Below, piece by piece: positions 15,240 through 20,672 of a stretch of DNA of 24,283 nt. Positions within the stretch are counted from its first letter, which is position 1, and each line of letters opens with the position of its first letter. The DNA is from a virus: positions 1-24,283 of the IMG/VR virus record IMGVR_UViG_3300036790_000151. One strand, given 5' to 3'. A model generated the notes under the pieces. The model saw nothing but the letters and a program-made list of their open reading frames with translations. It had not been told where the DNA came from and ran no database searches. The position numbers and the translations under genes were made by a program.

Positions 15240-15583
15240 CCCGCCTTCCTCACCCGCTCCAAATCCGCTATCTCTTCCTTCGTCGGAGGCGCCTTTAAGC
15301 TGATATTCCCCCGTCTATACGCCGCTGCAATCGCTGAGGCCCAGTTCTTGGCATCAGTTCCCGTCGTTAGATTCGTTCGTAACTGCAAGGCTTGACCGTC
15401 TTTCGGGCGAAACCACACCTCGAAGAAATCCCCCGCTCTCGTCCAATACTTGCCGATGAAGAACTGACCGCAGCACTTACACGCAATCGCGTTATCCGAG
15501 ATGCGCTTGAAATCTAGGTGGTAGGGCTCTTTCGGGAAATAGGCCCGGATCTTGGCTTGAACCTCATCCAATGACGCGTTCAC
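15236..15583 (-). CDS. Phage protein with CxxC-like pair, unknown
   Basis: A 115-residue protein; ATG 15583 overlaps the previous stop and its own stop overlaps the next start, both ATGA. The segment AIACKCCGQFFIGKYW (C35, C37, C38) suggests half of a metal site, followed by strand-rich DFFEVWFRPKDGQALQL and a helical C-terminus (KEEIADLERVRKAG). I do not recognise the family. The middle position in a coupled three-gene set makes the gene itself secure. Confidence 0.75.
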   Translation of the reverse strand: MNASLDEVQAKIRAYFPKEPYHLDFKRISDNAIACKCCGQFFIGKYWTRAGDFFEVWFRPKDGQALQLRTNLTTGTDAKNWASAIAAAYRRGNISLKAPPTKEEIADLERVRKAG

Positions 15584-15762
15584 TTCGATTCGCCGTCTTT
15601 CTTAGGCTTTTTCCTCACGAACTTCTTGTTACCGCGGTTAATGGCTTGCTTCGTTCGTCGATCAGGTTTCCAAGACCAATCTGTGTTCACGCTTAAAACT
15701 CCCATAGCTAATCTTTGAGCGGGCATGGACCCCTGTGGGACCATCTGCTCTAACTTCGGCAT
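15580..15762 (-). CDS. 60-residue basic protein, unknown
   Basis: Starts at ATG 15762 after a purine-rich AGCGAG and ends in an ATGA overlap with the next gene. The first half is neutral (MPKLEQMVPQGSMPAQRLAMG); the second is strongly basic and nucleic-acid-binding in character (KPDRRTKQAINRGNKKFVRKKPKK). There is no recognised domain. It heads the small-gene unit downstream of a 286-base gap that holds a terminator and a possible 15-residue leader frame. Confidence 0.65.
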   Translation of the reverse strand: MPKLEQMVPQGSMPAQRLAMGVLSVNTDWSWKPDRRTKQAINRGNKKFVRKKPKKDGESK

Positions 15763-16011
15763 CTCGCTATCGGCTCCACTGCAATCGAGTTCTGTCGCAC
15801 TGCTGATCCATCATTCCTTAACCCCTCAGCCACGGGCCCTTGGTCCATATATGTGCGTGTTATCCCCCGAAGTACCGATCTCTCAGGGTCGCCCCGCTCA
15901 AAGGGCGCTCAATCACAGTTCCTGCATCAGATTTGCCGGACTGATGCCAACCGCGTTACACTTTTGTTTGCTAAGGGCCATGTAACCGGCCCAGGTGGTT
16001 CTCCAAACCAG
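15763..16011. other. Gene-poor gap with a possible leader peptide and hairpins
   Basis: No convincing full gene here. On the minus strand a 15-codon frame (ATG 15814 to TAG 15767) has GAGGGG seven bases upstream and stops just before the next gene's ATG at 15762, so it could be a leader peptide. A 22-codon minus frame lies further upstream (MALSKQKCNAVG...). On plus, just before the terminator, GGGCC-GGCCC (15975-15993) and TGGTT-AACCA (15996-16010) form two short hairpins. I see no clear -10/-35 pair. Confidence 0.3.
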
Positions 16012-16048
16012 AAAGCCCCAGGACACAACGCCTGGGGCTTTTTTCTTT
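16012..16048. terminator. Rho-independent terminator, likely bidirectional
   Basis: AAAGCCCCAGG (16012-16022) pairs perfectly with CCTGGGGCTTT (16031-16041) around loop ACACAACG. On plus it runs into six T then CTTT; on minus it runs into TTTCTGG. It starts right after the stop of the minus-strand HTH_39-like gene, so its main job is probably to end that transcript. Confidence 0.85.
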
Positions 16049-16240
16049 CTACAAGCTGTACTGAGCAACCCTTTTGCTGCTCGACAACGACACCATCTGC
16101 GTCTTGATCTTCACGCCCTGGCGCTTCAAGTCGTGAACCCGAGCTCCTAGGCGTAGACATCCAAAGAGGTTCAGCGCGGATAACGGCGTCAAGGATCGGC
16201 CGCGGCGTAGGTAAGCGAGGATCTGATCCGTTTGATTCAT
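16049..16240 (-). CDS. Helix-turn-helix protein, HTH_39-like
   Basis: A 63-residue protein from ATG 16240 with GGAG eight bases upstream. The sequence MNQTDQILAYLRRGRSLTPLSALNLFGCLRLGARVHDLKRQG followed by a short wing ending RVAQYSL matches the short phage winged-HTH family typified by TPLxALxxFGxxRLxARIxDL. It should bind DNA or stabilise a regulatory complex. It is a single-gene unit on minus, closed by the terminator at 16012 and set off by a 168-base divergent gap from the next plus-strand gene. Confidence 0.85.
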   Translation of the reverse strand: MNQTDQILAYLRRGRSLTPLSALNLFGCLRLGARVHDLKRQGVKIKTQMVSLSSSKRVAQYSL

Positions 16241-16408
16241 GGACTACGCTCCAATGGGTAGAAGTCCGACAGAATTGGCATCGAAGTGCCGAGAAAATGC
16301 TTACTGGAGAAATGCAGCCCAACGGTTGGTGCGCTGCGAGAAAGGTCCGTCTCTCCCTGTGTAAAATCGGTGTTGCTAGACCCCGAATCCACACAGGAAG
16401 GACGGACC

Positions 16409-16642
16409 ATGAACGAATTGGAAATCGATGCGCGCTTGACGATCATAGAATCGCTTCTCGCGGCAGTTCTTCAGCGGTTGATAGAGGCCGCCCTCTTGGA
16501 ACCGACTCTCGTAAGTTCCTTATTACGCGAGCTACCCAACGTTCAGTCGGCTCAATGGGCTGGGATGCCTCACCAAGAGGCGGCAGCGGCTGCGAAAGCA
16601 CGGAGCGATGCGCTACAGAGATTCCTGATACTGCTGCGATAG
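16409..16642 (+). CDS. 77-residue helical protein, unknown
   Basis: ATG 16409 follows a strong GGAAGGA ribosome site. The protein is acidic at the N-terminus (MNELEIDARL) and strongly helical (TIIESLLAAVLQRLIEAALLEPTLVSSLLREL), with an Ala-rich amphipathic tail (QEAAAAAKARSDALQRFLILL). It has no Cys or predicted membrane span. TAAAAT at 16362 could be a -10 box but has no good -35. It precedes the lipoprotein gene in the same direction with a 75-base gap. Function unknown. Confidence 0.72.
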   Translation: MNELEIDARLTIIESLLAAVLQRLIEAALLEPTLVSSLLRELPNVQSAQWAGMPHQEAAAAAKARSDALQRFLILLR

Positions 16643-16717
16643 CCTGAAGCAATGAGCGGCGCTTCACGCGGCACCCAATCGGTTAATATGGCCCCACAAC
16701 AAACAAAGGGGATTGCC

Positions 16718-17059
16718 ATGGATAGCAAGATTCTTGCCCTCGCCTGCCTGCTTGCTGGGTGCGTTGGAACTAGCGATATCGTGCCGGCCGGCAAAGACAG
16801 TTATTTGATCGCGGGACATGCCGGCGGCAGCTTCAACGCGGGGAAAGGCCTTATCGAGGCTACCAAGCAGGCCAACGCGTATTGCGCGAAACAACAACGA
16901 TTCATGGTCATCCGACGTACTCAGGAATCCGGCAATGCCGGCTTCGGCGGTCAATCCGATGAACTGATTTTCAGTTGCGTCACGGCCGACGATCCCGAAT
17001 ATACCCGGCCGAATCTTCGCAAAGATCCCACGACCATTGTCGAGGATGGCCGGCACTGA
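16718..17059 (+). CDS. Small lipoprotein, probable moron
   Basis: A 113-residue precursor starting at ATG 16718, with AAAGGGG seven bases upstream. The signal is MDSKILALACLLAGC with lipobox L12-A-G-C15, so it should be acylated at C15 and anchored facing the periplasm. The mature part has IVPAGKDSYLIAGHAGGSF, a helix with QANAYCAKQQRFMVIRR and ELIFSCV (a possible disulphide between the two Cys). This resembles a family of small lipoproteins found in many phages and bacteria. A weak promoter (TTCACG...TAATAT at 16684) and the terminator at 17086 make it a self-contained unit beside the immunity region, typical of a lysogenic-conversion gene. Confidence 0.85.
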   Translation: MDSKILALACLLAGCVGTSDIVPAGKDSYLIAGHAGGSFNAGKGLIEATKQANAYCAKQQRFMVIRRTQESGNAGFGGQSDELIFSCVTADDPEYTRPNLRKDPTTIVEDGRH

Positions 17060-17085
17060 ATATGTCGTAAGGGATTGATTAAGGT

Positions 17086-17105
17086 AAGCGAAAGCGCTTT
17101 TTTTT
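17086..17105 (+). terminator. Rho-independent terminator of the lipoprotein gene
   Basis: AAGCG (17086-17090) pairs with CGCTT (17095-17099) around loop AAAG, and eight T follow (17098-17105). It lies 26 bases after the lipoprotein stop and just beyond the 3' end of the convergent HNH gene. Confidence 0.8.
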
Positions 17106-17115
17106 AAGCGATTGC

Positions 17116-17658
17116 TCATATTGTGCAACCCGGGTGAAATTCGCGCTTTGCGGCTCGATATGCCTCATGAGCGCTTTCCGCCGATTCGAAGATGCCTAGG
17201 TGCTTTAAGCGCCCATTGATTCGAATGGAGGCCCTGAATTTCCCACTTTTTTCGTGTAGGGAGCACCCAAGAAATCCAGTTCTGTTGGTAGCTTTGGCGC
17301 GCCATTGGTTTTGGATGTTCACTGCGCGCGACACATCACGCAAATTGCATAGGCGGTTGTTATGACGATCGCCATCGATGTGATCAATGTCTCCGCGCGG
17401 CCAATCGCCGTAAGCATGGAGCCATACCAACCGGTGGGCTGCGCGAAGTTTCCCTGCGATAAATATCCTGCGATATCCCTGCTGATCGATTGATCCAGCT
17501 ATACGACCCGCTCGTCTCTTAAGCGGTCCAAGGGCGCGATAGGTCAGGTTGCCGGTGACGGCATCGTAATCGAGGGTCTCACGCAGGATTTTTGGGGTCA
17601 GATTATGTTCGACAAATGCAGTTATTTCTGCATGTTTTGTCGCATTGCACACTGTCAT
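17116..17658 (-). CDS. HNH endonuclease with AP2 DNA-binding domain (homing type)
   Basis: A 180-residue protein from ATG 17658, 20 bases after the Cro-like gene's stop; longer starts would overlap that gene. The N-terminus ILRETLDYDAVTGNLTYRA is typical of HNH_3 phage nucleases. The HNH core is HRLVWLHAYGDWPRGDIDHIDGDRHNNRLCNLRDV, with the catalytic DH pair in DIDHIDGD and N..N..L. It is followed by an AP2 domain (GFLGCSLHEKSGKFRASIRING...HLGIFESAESAHEAY) that binds DNA. Such proteins are free-standing homing endonucleases. It shares the cro promoter and so would be made during lytic growth. It ends facing the lipoprotein terminator. Confidence 0.92.
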   Translation of the reverse strand: MTVCNATKHAEITAFVEHNLTPKILRETLDYDAVTGNLTYRALGPLKRRAGRIAGSIDQQGYRRIFIAGKLRAAHRLVWLHAYGDWPRGDIDHIDGDRHNNRLCNLRDVSRAVNIQNQWRAKATNRTGFLGCSLHEKSGKFRASIRINGRLKHLGIFESAESAHEAYRAAKREFHPGCTI

Positions 17659-17677
17659 CGCAATGACCGTGGCACAG

Positions 17678-17896
17678 TCATGCCGCATCGCAAGGTGGGT
17701 AGATATCGGGACGCAATTCGGATCGAGTAACCGCGCCACCGGTAGCATTTTCGATAGCAAGGACATTCTCAGCGGCAATCCGGCGACGTTGGTTCAGCCA
17801 CTGCCAGACCATCCCCTGTGAAACACCGATACGACGCGCAAATTCGGTCTGTGAAACATCAAATTCGCTCAGGTATTGGTCCAATAGCATAGGCAT
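17678..17896 (-). CDS. Cro-like repressor, YdaS family
   Basis: A 72-residue HTH protein: LLDQYLSEFDVSQTEFARRIGVSQGMVWQWLNQRRRIAAENVLAIENATGGAVTRSELRPDIYP. SQTEFARRIGVSQGMVWQWLNQ (15-36) is the helix-turn-helix, and the TGGAVTRSELRPDI end is characteristic of YdaS/Cro-type prophage proteins. It starts at ATG 17896 (or 17890) and is read divergently from the XRE repressor. Two operator palindromes sit immediately upstream, one over its -10 region and one in its leader. The arrangement is that of a lytic-switch Cro, co-transcribed with the HNH gene. Confidence 0.9.
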   Translation of the reverse strand: MPMLLDQYLSEFDVSQTEFARRIGVSQGMVWQWLNQRRRIAAENVLAIENATGGAVTRSELRPDIYPPCDAA

Positions 17897-17900
17897 TGAT

Positions 17901-17915
17901 ACTAGCGCCGCTAGT
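17901..17915. promoter_or_regulatory. Operator O1
   Basis: ACTAGCGCCGCTAGT, a perfect 7+1+7 palindrome in the leader of the cro transcript (centre near +10). It is the best copy of a four-member set with consensus A(C/A)TAGC-N2/3-GCTA(G/T)T. Confidence 0.8.
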
Positions 17916-17923
17916 CCAAAAAC

Positions 17924-17951
17924 ACAATAGCGCGCTAGTTGCGAGGGTCAA
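17924..17951 (-). promoter_or_regulatory. Promoter for the cro-HNH unit
   Basis: On the minus strand, TTGACC (17951-17946) is followed after 16 bases by TATTGT (17929-17924), giving a start near 17917, about 20 bases before the cro ATG. Operator O2 covers the spacer and half the -10, and O1 lies just downstream, so bound repressor would block it. Confidence 0.65.
17926..17939. promoter_or_regulatory. Operator O2
   Basis: AATAGCGCGCTAGT, the same palindrome with a 2-base rather than 3-base centre. Its centre is about 25 bases from O1. It overlaps the cro promoter -10 and abuts the -35 of the opposing repressor promoter, placing it at about -41.5 from the repressor ATG. Confidence 0.72.
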
Positions 17952-17967
17952 GGTGCCGCTTTACATA
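17939..17967 (+). promoter_or_regulatory. Repressor maintenance promoter (leaderless mRNA)
   Basis: TTGCGA (17939-17944), a 17-base spacer and a poor TACATA (17962-17967) predict a start at or next to the A of the repressor ATG at 17974. No Shine-Dalgarno lies close to that ATG. This would be a leaderless transcript from a weak promoter needing an activator at O2, as with lambda cI from PRM. Confidence 0.45.
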
Positions 17968-17973
17968 TCCAGC

Positions 17974-18372
17974 ATGCCGTTTAAACCATCTATCCTTGAG
18001 CCGTGGCAGGTCGAGGATCACCAACGCCTCAAGGCTCTCTATGACAAGAAATTTCCCAAAGGCGGTAAGGGAATGTCGCAAGCTGAATTTGGACAGCGAT
18101 TCAGTATAGGAAATCAGGGCTCAGTCTGGCAGTATCTAAATGGCAAACGACCCTTAAATACAAGGGTCGCGGCGGCATTTGCCGAAGGACTTGGCGTGGC
18201 CATCGCAGATATCAGCCCAAAACTCGCGGCGCAGCTCGACGCGATGAACTCTAATCCGCGCCTTCGCGATCTACTCGAAGAGTGCGTAACCCTCGATGAA
18301 GAGCAGCTCAAAACTGTAAAACGCCTCGTCATCGCGCTTCGTAACGACAGCCCTCCCCGACCGACCAAGTAA
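17974..18372 (+). CDS. XRE-family phage repressor without S24 peptidase domain
   Basis: A 132-residue protein starting at ATG 17974. After an amphipathic lead-in (QRLKALYDKKFPKG) comes an XRE helix-turn-helix: MSQAEFGQRFSIGNQGSVWQYLNGKRPLNTRVAAAFAEGLGVAIADISPKLA, where SQAEFGQRF and QGSVWQYLNG are the HTH helices and ADISPKLA is typical of CI-type N-domains. The C-terminal 45 residues are helical (RDLLEECVTLDEEQLKTVKRLVIAL), probably for dimerisation. There is no Ser-Lys S24 protease, so RecA-driven self-cleavage is not expected. It diverges from cro and lies upstream of the early promoter; both flanks carry the same operators. Confidence 0.88.
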   Translation: MPFKPSILEPWQVEDHQRLKALYDKKFPKGGKGMSQAEFGQRFSIGNQGSVWQYLNGKRPLNTRVAAAFAEGLGVAIADISPKLAAQLDAMNSNPRLRDLLEECVTLDEEQLKTVKRLVIALRNDSPPRPTK

Positions 18373-18399
18373 CGGCTTCGCTATTAATTTGACCGTCTG

Positions 18400-18414
18400 A
18401 CTAGCCTAGCTATT
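18400..18414. promoter_or_regulatory. Operator O3
   Basis: ACTAGC-CTA-GCTATT, matching both operator half-sites with a 3-base centre. It overlaps the first two bases of the early promoter -35 (centre near -41). Confidence 0.7.
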
Positions 18415-18441
18415 GACAATCCATAATAGCGGCGCTAGTCT
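18413..18441 (+). promoter_or_regulatory. Early promoter for the plus-strand gene run
   Basis: A perfect -35 TTGACA (18413-18418), a 17-base spacer and TAGTCT (18436-18441) give a start near 18448. O3 overlaps the -35 and O4 fills the spacer and the -10, so it should be shut off in the lysogen. It drives the 18476-24283 run of overlapping genes. Confidence 0.7.
18425..18439. promoter_or_regulatory. Operator O4
   Basis: AATAGCG-G-CGCTAGT, 14 of 15 bases identical to a hybrid of O1 and O2, centred 25 bases from O3. This repeats the O1-O2 spacing. Confidence 0.75.
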
Positions 18442-18475
18442 GCTCTCCATGGTCAGCACACATCGGGAGAGCGAG

Positions 18476-18748
18476 ATGAGCCAGCGGATCGAGACTGTTA
18501 CTTGCCCTCACCCCGAGGATGAGTCTGACGCCTACCTCCTTAACGGTATTTGGTATCAAGACATCGAGCCTGAGTTCTACGAATGCACACACCCGTCCTG
18601 TCATGCCGAGTGCGTGAGTCGAGAAGATTATTGCGCGTTCCATCTCGCCGAAGTTGAAGCGGATGAGATCGAGTACGAAAAGGATGTCGAGACGCGCGGG
18701 CCGCTCTTTGCGCTTTGCCATTTCCTAGATCGTGCGTTCCGATCATGA
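18476..18748 (+). CDS. Cys/His-rich small protein, first early gene
   Basis: A 90-residue protein; ATG 18476 follows GGGAGAG. ATG 18449, right at the predicted transcription start, is in frame but lacks a ribosome site. CPHP (near residue 10) and CTHPSCHAECVSREDYCAFH (around 40-60) offer at least six Cys/His metal ligands, followed by an acidic helix (EVEADEIEYEKDVE). A zinc-binding role is likely; the family is not recognised. As the first gene under the repressed promoter it could be a host-takeover or regulatory protein. The stop overlaps the next ATG (ATGA). Confidence 0.78.
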   Translation: MSQRIETVTCPHPEDESDAYLLNGIWYQDIEPEFYECTHPSCHAECVSREDYCAFHLAEVEADEIEYEKDVETRGPLFALCHFLDRAFRS

Positions 18749-18831
18749 AAGCTCTCAAGATCACCTTGATTGTCATCGCCGTGTTGGTGGTGCTGTTTTT
18801 GATCGTGATTGCCGCGAGCGTATCGACATGA
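18745..18831 (+). CDS. 28-residue membrane peptide
   Basis: ATG 18745 overlaps the previous stop (ATGA) and TGA 18831 overlaps the next ATG. The peptide is MKALKITLIV followed by an almost pure hydrophobic helix (IAVLVVLFLIVIAA) and SVST. The basic start and single span predict an inner-membrane anchor with N-in topology. Function unknown; the double overlap supports real translation. Confidence 0.6.
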   Translation: MKALKITLIVIAVLVVLFLIVIAASVST

Positions 18832-18983
18832 GCTGGCAGTTCTGCGCCATTGGCTTCTGTCTCGCCCTTGCCCTCTTGGGTCTCGTTCTATCGCTCAAGG
18901 GTAAGGATGAGGTGATACGACAGAAGCCGCAACCGGATTCGAGACGGGCCGTGTATTCCAATTTTACCAGGGATTTCAAATGA
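18828..18983 (+). CDS. 51-residue single-span membrane protein
   Basis: ATG 18828 and TGA 18983 both lie in ATGA overlaps. The membrane helix spans about residues 5-23 (FCAIGFCLALALLGLVLSL), followed by a charged, Pro-containing cytosolic tail (KGKDEVIRQKPQPDSRR). It directly follows another membrane peptide, so the two may act together. No family recognised. Confidence 0.65.
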   Translation: MSWQFCAIGFCLALALLGLVLSLKGKDEVIRQKPQPDSRRAVYSNFTRDFK

Positions 18984-19198
18984 GCAGTGTTCTCGAAGAA
19001 CAACTACGCGCGAGCGTTGCTGTAGCACAAGCCCGCAAAGAATGCTTTGCCGCCAACATCGCACTCGAACAAGCCATGGACCGCATCACCGATCTGCAGC
19101 ACGAGAACGATCGGCTACGCACACAGCTCTTGGCAAAGGACTTGATGATTGATGTGCTGAAGGCATCGACACCAGCCCTGTTACGGCCGCAAATCTAA
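18980..19198 (+). CDS. 72-residue coiled-coil protein
   Basis: ATG 18980 overlaps the prior stop; TAA 19198 shares a base with the next start (TAATG). Most of the protein is a heptad-patterned helix: LEEQLRASVAVAQARKE, then ALEQAMDRITDLQHENDRLRTQLLAKDLMIDVLK, with leucine-zipper-like spacing. It is probably a dimer or an adaptor for a neighbouring replication protein. Unknown family. Confidence 0.7.
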   Translation: MSSVLEEQLRASVAVAQARKECFAANIALEQAMDRITDLQHENDRLRTQLLAKDLMIDVLKASTPALLRPQI

Positions 19199-19668
19199 TG
19201 TTTGACGAAGAGGACACCATTGGCGCGTGGTGGGCTCAGCAAGAGATGGATGAGCGCTTTATTCGTGAACAACTGGAGAAGTGTATGCCTAAGACGAGTG
19301 AGATGATTCAGAGCAAATTCCTTCGCAAAGAGGATTTGGACGACGATACCCGAGTGACCATCAAGGGCGTTCGATTGGAAGATATGGGCCAGCAAGGCGC
19401 ACAAGAGCAGCGGTGGGTGATCTACTTCAAAGAGTTCCAGAAGGGAATGGTGTTGAACGTCACGACCATCCGCGTGCTCGAAGCGGCCTTTGGAGATGAT
19501 TCCGATGGCTGGGTGGGTAAGCCCGTCATGCTCTATGTGGACCCGAACGTGAGCTTCCAGGGGCGCGTCGTGGGAGGGTTGAGGCTTCGCACACCCCGTA
19601 AAGCTCAGGCATCAGCACCTGCACCAAAGCCCGCGGACGATGAATTCGCGGACGATGTGCCGTTCTGA
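19198..19668 (+). CDS. SSB-like single-stranded DNA-binding protein
   Basis: A 156-residue protein. The core (SEMIQSKFLRKEDL, TRVTIKGVRLEDM, RWVIYFKEFQKGMVLNVTTIRVLEAAFGDD, WVGKPVMLYVDPNVSFQGRVVGGLRLRTPR) reads as a five-strand OB-like domain seen in many phages. It is followed by a Pro/Ala linker and the acidic tip DDEFADDVPF. That tip copies the SSB C-terminal DDIPF that recruits RecG, PriA and other repair proteins. ATG 19198 is coupled as TAATG but has no ribosome site; ATG 19285 has GGAG at good spacing and would give 127 residues, so two forms are possible. Role inferred: coating ssDNA during early replication or recombination. Confidence 0.72.
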   Translation: MFDEEDTIGAWWAQQEMDERFIREQLEKCMPKTSEMIQSKFLRKEDLDDDTRVTIKGVRLEDMGQQGAQEQRWVIYFKEFQKGMVLNVTTIRVLEAAFGDDSDGWVGKPVMLYVDPNVSFQGRVVGGLRLRTPRKAQASAPAPKPADDEFADDVPF

Positions 19669-19669
19669 C

Positions 19670-19933
19670 ATGGCGAAGGTTTCCGACATGATCGGTGACT
19701 ATGCACCCCCGGCTGGAGATTCCGGCCGGGGAGTGGATACCGATGTGGCGATCAACCTCGCATGTCAAATCCGAGCCGTCATGAATGCGGATCGCGATGA
19801 GTTTCTGATCGCCGCCGCCGCCTACTTGTTGAACAGCCAGTGCGATCAGGACGAATTGATTGCGGCGTGGGAACATTTGAATGCGGGCGAGCGGCGGGCG
19901 TGGAGAGAGTTTGTGAGGATGGGGCGATGCTGA
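19670..19933 (+). CDS. 87-residue phage protein, unknown
   Basis: ATG 19670 begins one base after the SSB-like stop. A disordered, Gly/Pro N-terminus is followed by a helical part (DVAINLACQIRAVMNADRDEFLIAAAAYLLN) and AAWEHLNAGERRAWREFVRMG, a helix pair seen at the end of various small phage replication-region proteins. No motif for catalysis. It overlaps the next gene by seven bases. Confidence 0.72.
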   Translation: MAKVSDMIGDYAPPAGDSGRGVDTDVAINLACQIRAVMNADRDEFLIAAAAYLLNSQCDQDELIAAWEHLNAGERRAWREFVRMGRC

Positions 19934-20253
19934 TCGATGATCGAAGGCTAGAAAAGGCCCTGACCCGCATCGCTCAGACCGATGAGCGGGTGGCCGAGCT
20001 CCATGCCGAGGTGGAACGTTCCGAATACCGCGCGAAGGCTGTCAAAGATGCCGTGTTCCTTCGAAGCGAAGGATCAGTAGCCGAGCGAAATGCGATTGCC
20101 GGGACCCATCCTGAGTATCAAGCGGCGATGGAAACCTATTTCACCGCCTTGAAAGATCACGAGGCAATGCGAAATGAGCGGGGCAAGGAGATGCTGATTT
20201 GCGATGTGTGGCGCTCGATGTCATCGGCGCGGACAAAGGGGCTGATCCAGTGA
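19927..20253 (+). CDS. 108-residue helical phage protein, unknown
   Basis: ATG 19927 has a GGGGCG/GAGG purine run just upstream. The N-terminal half is coiled-coil (LEKALTRIAQTDERVAELHAEVERSEYRAK) and the C-terminal part is mixed (AAMETYFTALKDHEAMRNERGKEMLICDVWRSMSSARTKGLI). I recall similar proteins beside YbcO-like genes in phages but know no function. Its stop overlaps the GTG of the next gene (GTGA). Confidence 0.75.
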   Translation: MLIDDRRLEKALTRIAQTDERVAELHAEVERSEYRAKAVKDAVFLRSEGSVAERNAIAGTHPEYQAAMETYFTALKDHEAMRNERGKEMLICDVWRSMSSARTKGLIQ

Positions 20254-20540
20254 GTAAGTTGCGCGATGCCGCCCGGGGTCAAGAATGTTGCGTCAGAATT
20301 CCCGGCATCTGCAATTTCAACAAGGAAACGACGGTCCTCGCCCATTACCGGCTTTCTGGGACCTGCGGCACTGGAATGAAGCCGATTGATTTACTCGGCT
20401 CCTGGGCCTGCTCTGACTGCCACGATGCGATCGATGGACGCGGTAAGAGCTCATTCAGCCGGGAAGTTTTGGACCTCATGCATTTGGAGGGGATGTGCCG
20501 AACGATCCAGGCCCTTCACAAGCAGGGCAAACTGAAGTGA
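20250..20540 (+). CDS. YbcO-like (DUF1364) putative nuclease
   Basis: A 96-residue protein starting at GTG 20250 in a GTGA overlap. It matches DUF1364/YbcO of prophage DLP12 nearly end to end: KLRDAARGQECCVRIPGICNFNKETTVLAHYR, TCGTGMKPIDLLGSWACSDCHDAIDGR, and a helical tail EGMCRTIQALHKQGK. The Cys residues (C13, C20, ACSDCHD) and H31 fit a His-Me-finger/HNH zinc nuclease, thought to act on recombination or replication intermediates. It follows the SSB-like gene by two genes, in keeping with a recombination module. Confidence 0.9.
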   Translation: MSKLRDAARGQECCVRIPGICNFNKETTVLAHYRLSGTCGTGMKPIDLLGSWACSDCHDAIDGRGKSSFSREVLDLMHLEGMCRTIQALHKQGKLK

Positions 20541-20558
20541 CATCTGAGGGAAAAAACT

Positions 20559-20672
20559 GTGAGCATTCTTAGGGTCATCGCGGGGATGGTTCTGCTCCCG
20601 GTGCTGGTAATTGCAGTGACGATTGCCTACTGGCACGACTATTTCGTGATCATGCGGGGGCTTCGCAAGTGA
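20559..20672 (+). CDS. 37-residue membrane peptide
   Basis: GTG 20559 follows GAGGG at eight bases and the stop overlaps the next ATG (TGATG). The hydrophobic helix VIAGMVLLPVLVIAVTIAYW is flanked by Arg at both ends (SILR and MRGLRK). A single-span peptide with no recognised family; the good ribosome site makes it likely real. Confidence 0.62.
   Translation: MSILRVIAGMVLLPVLVIAVTIAYWHDYFVIMRGLRK

Noticed and set aside
15971-16045. tRNA or riboswitch in the hairpin-rich segment
   Set aside because: The short stems do not form a cloverleaf, no TTC/GG loop signatures are present, and the last hairpin is explained by a terminator.
16769-16775. ACTAGCG in the lipoprotein gene
   Set aside because: Only one half-site is present, inside coding sequence, with no promoter nearby.
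17883-17897. Fifth operator-like site (AATAGC-ATA-GGCATT) over the cro start
   Set aside because: The second half-site matches only four of six bases and the spacing to O1 is not 25 bp, so chance is likely.
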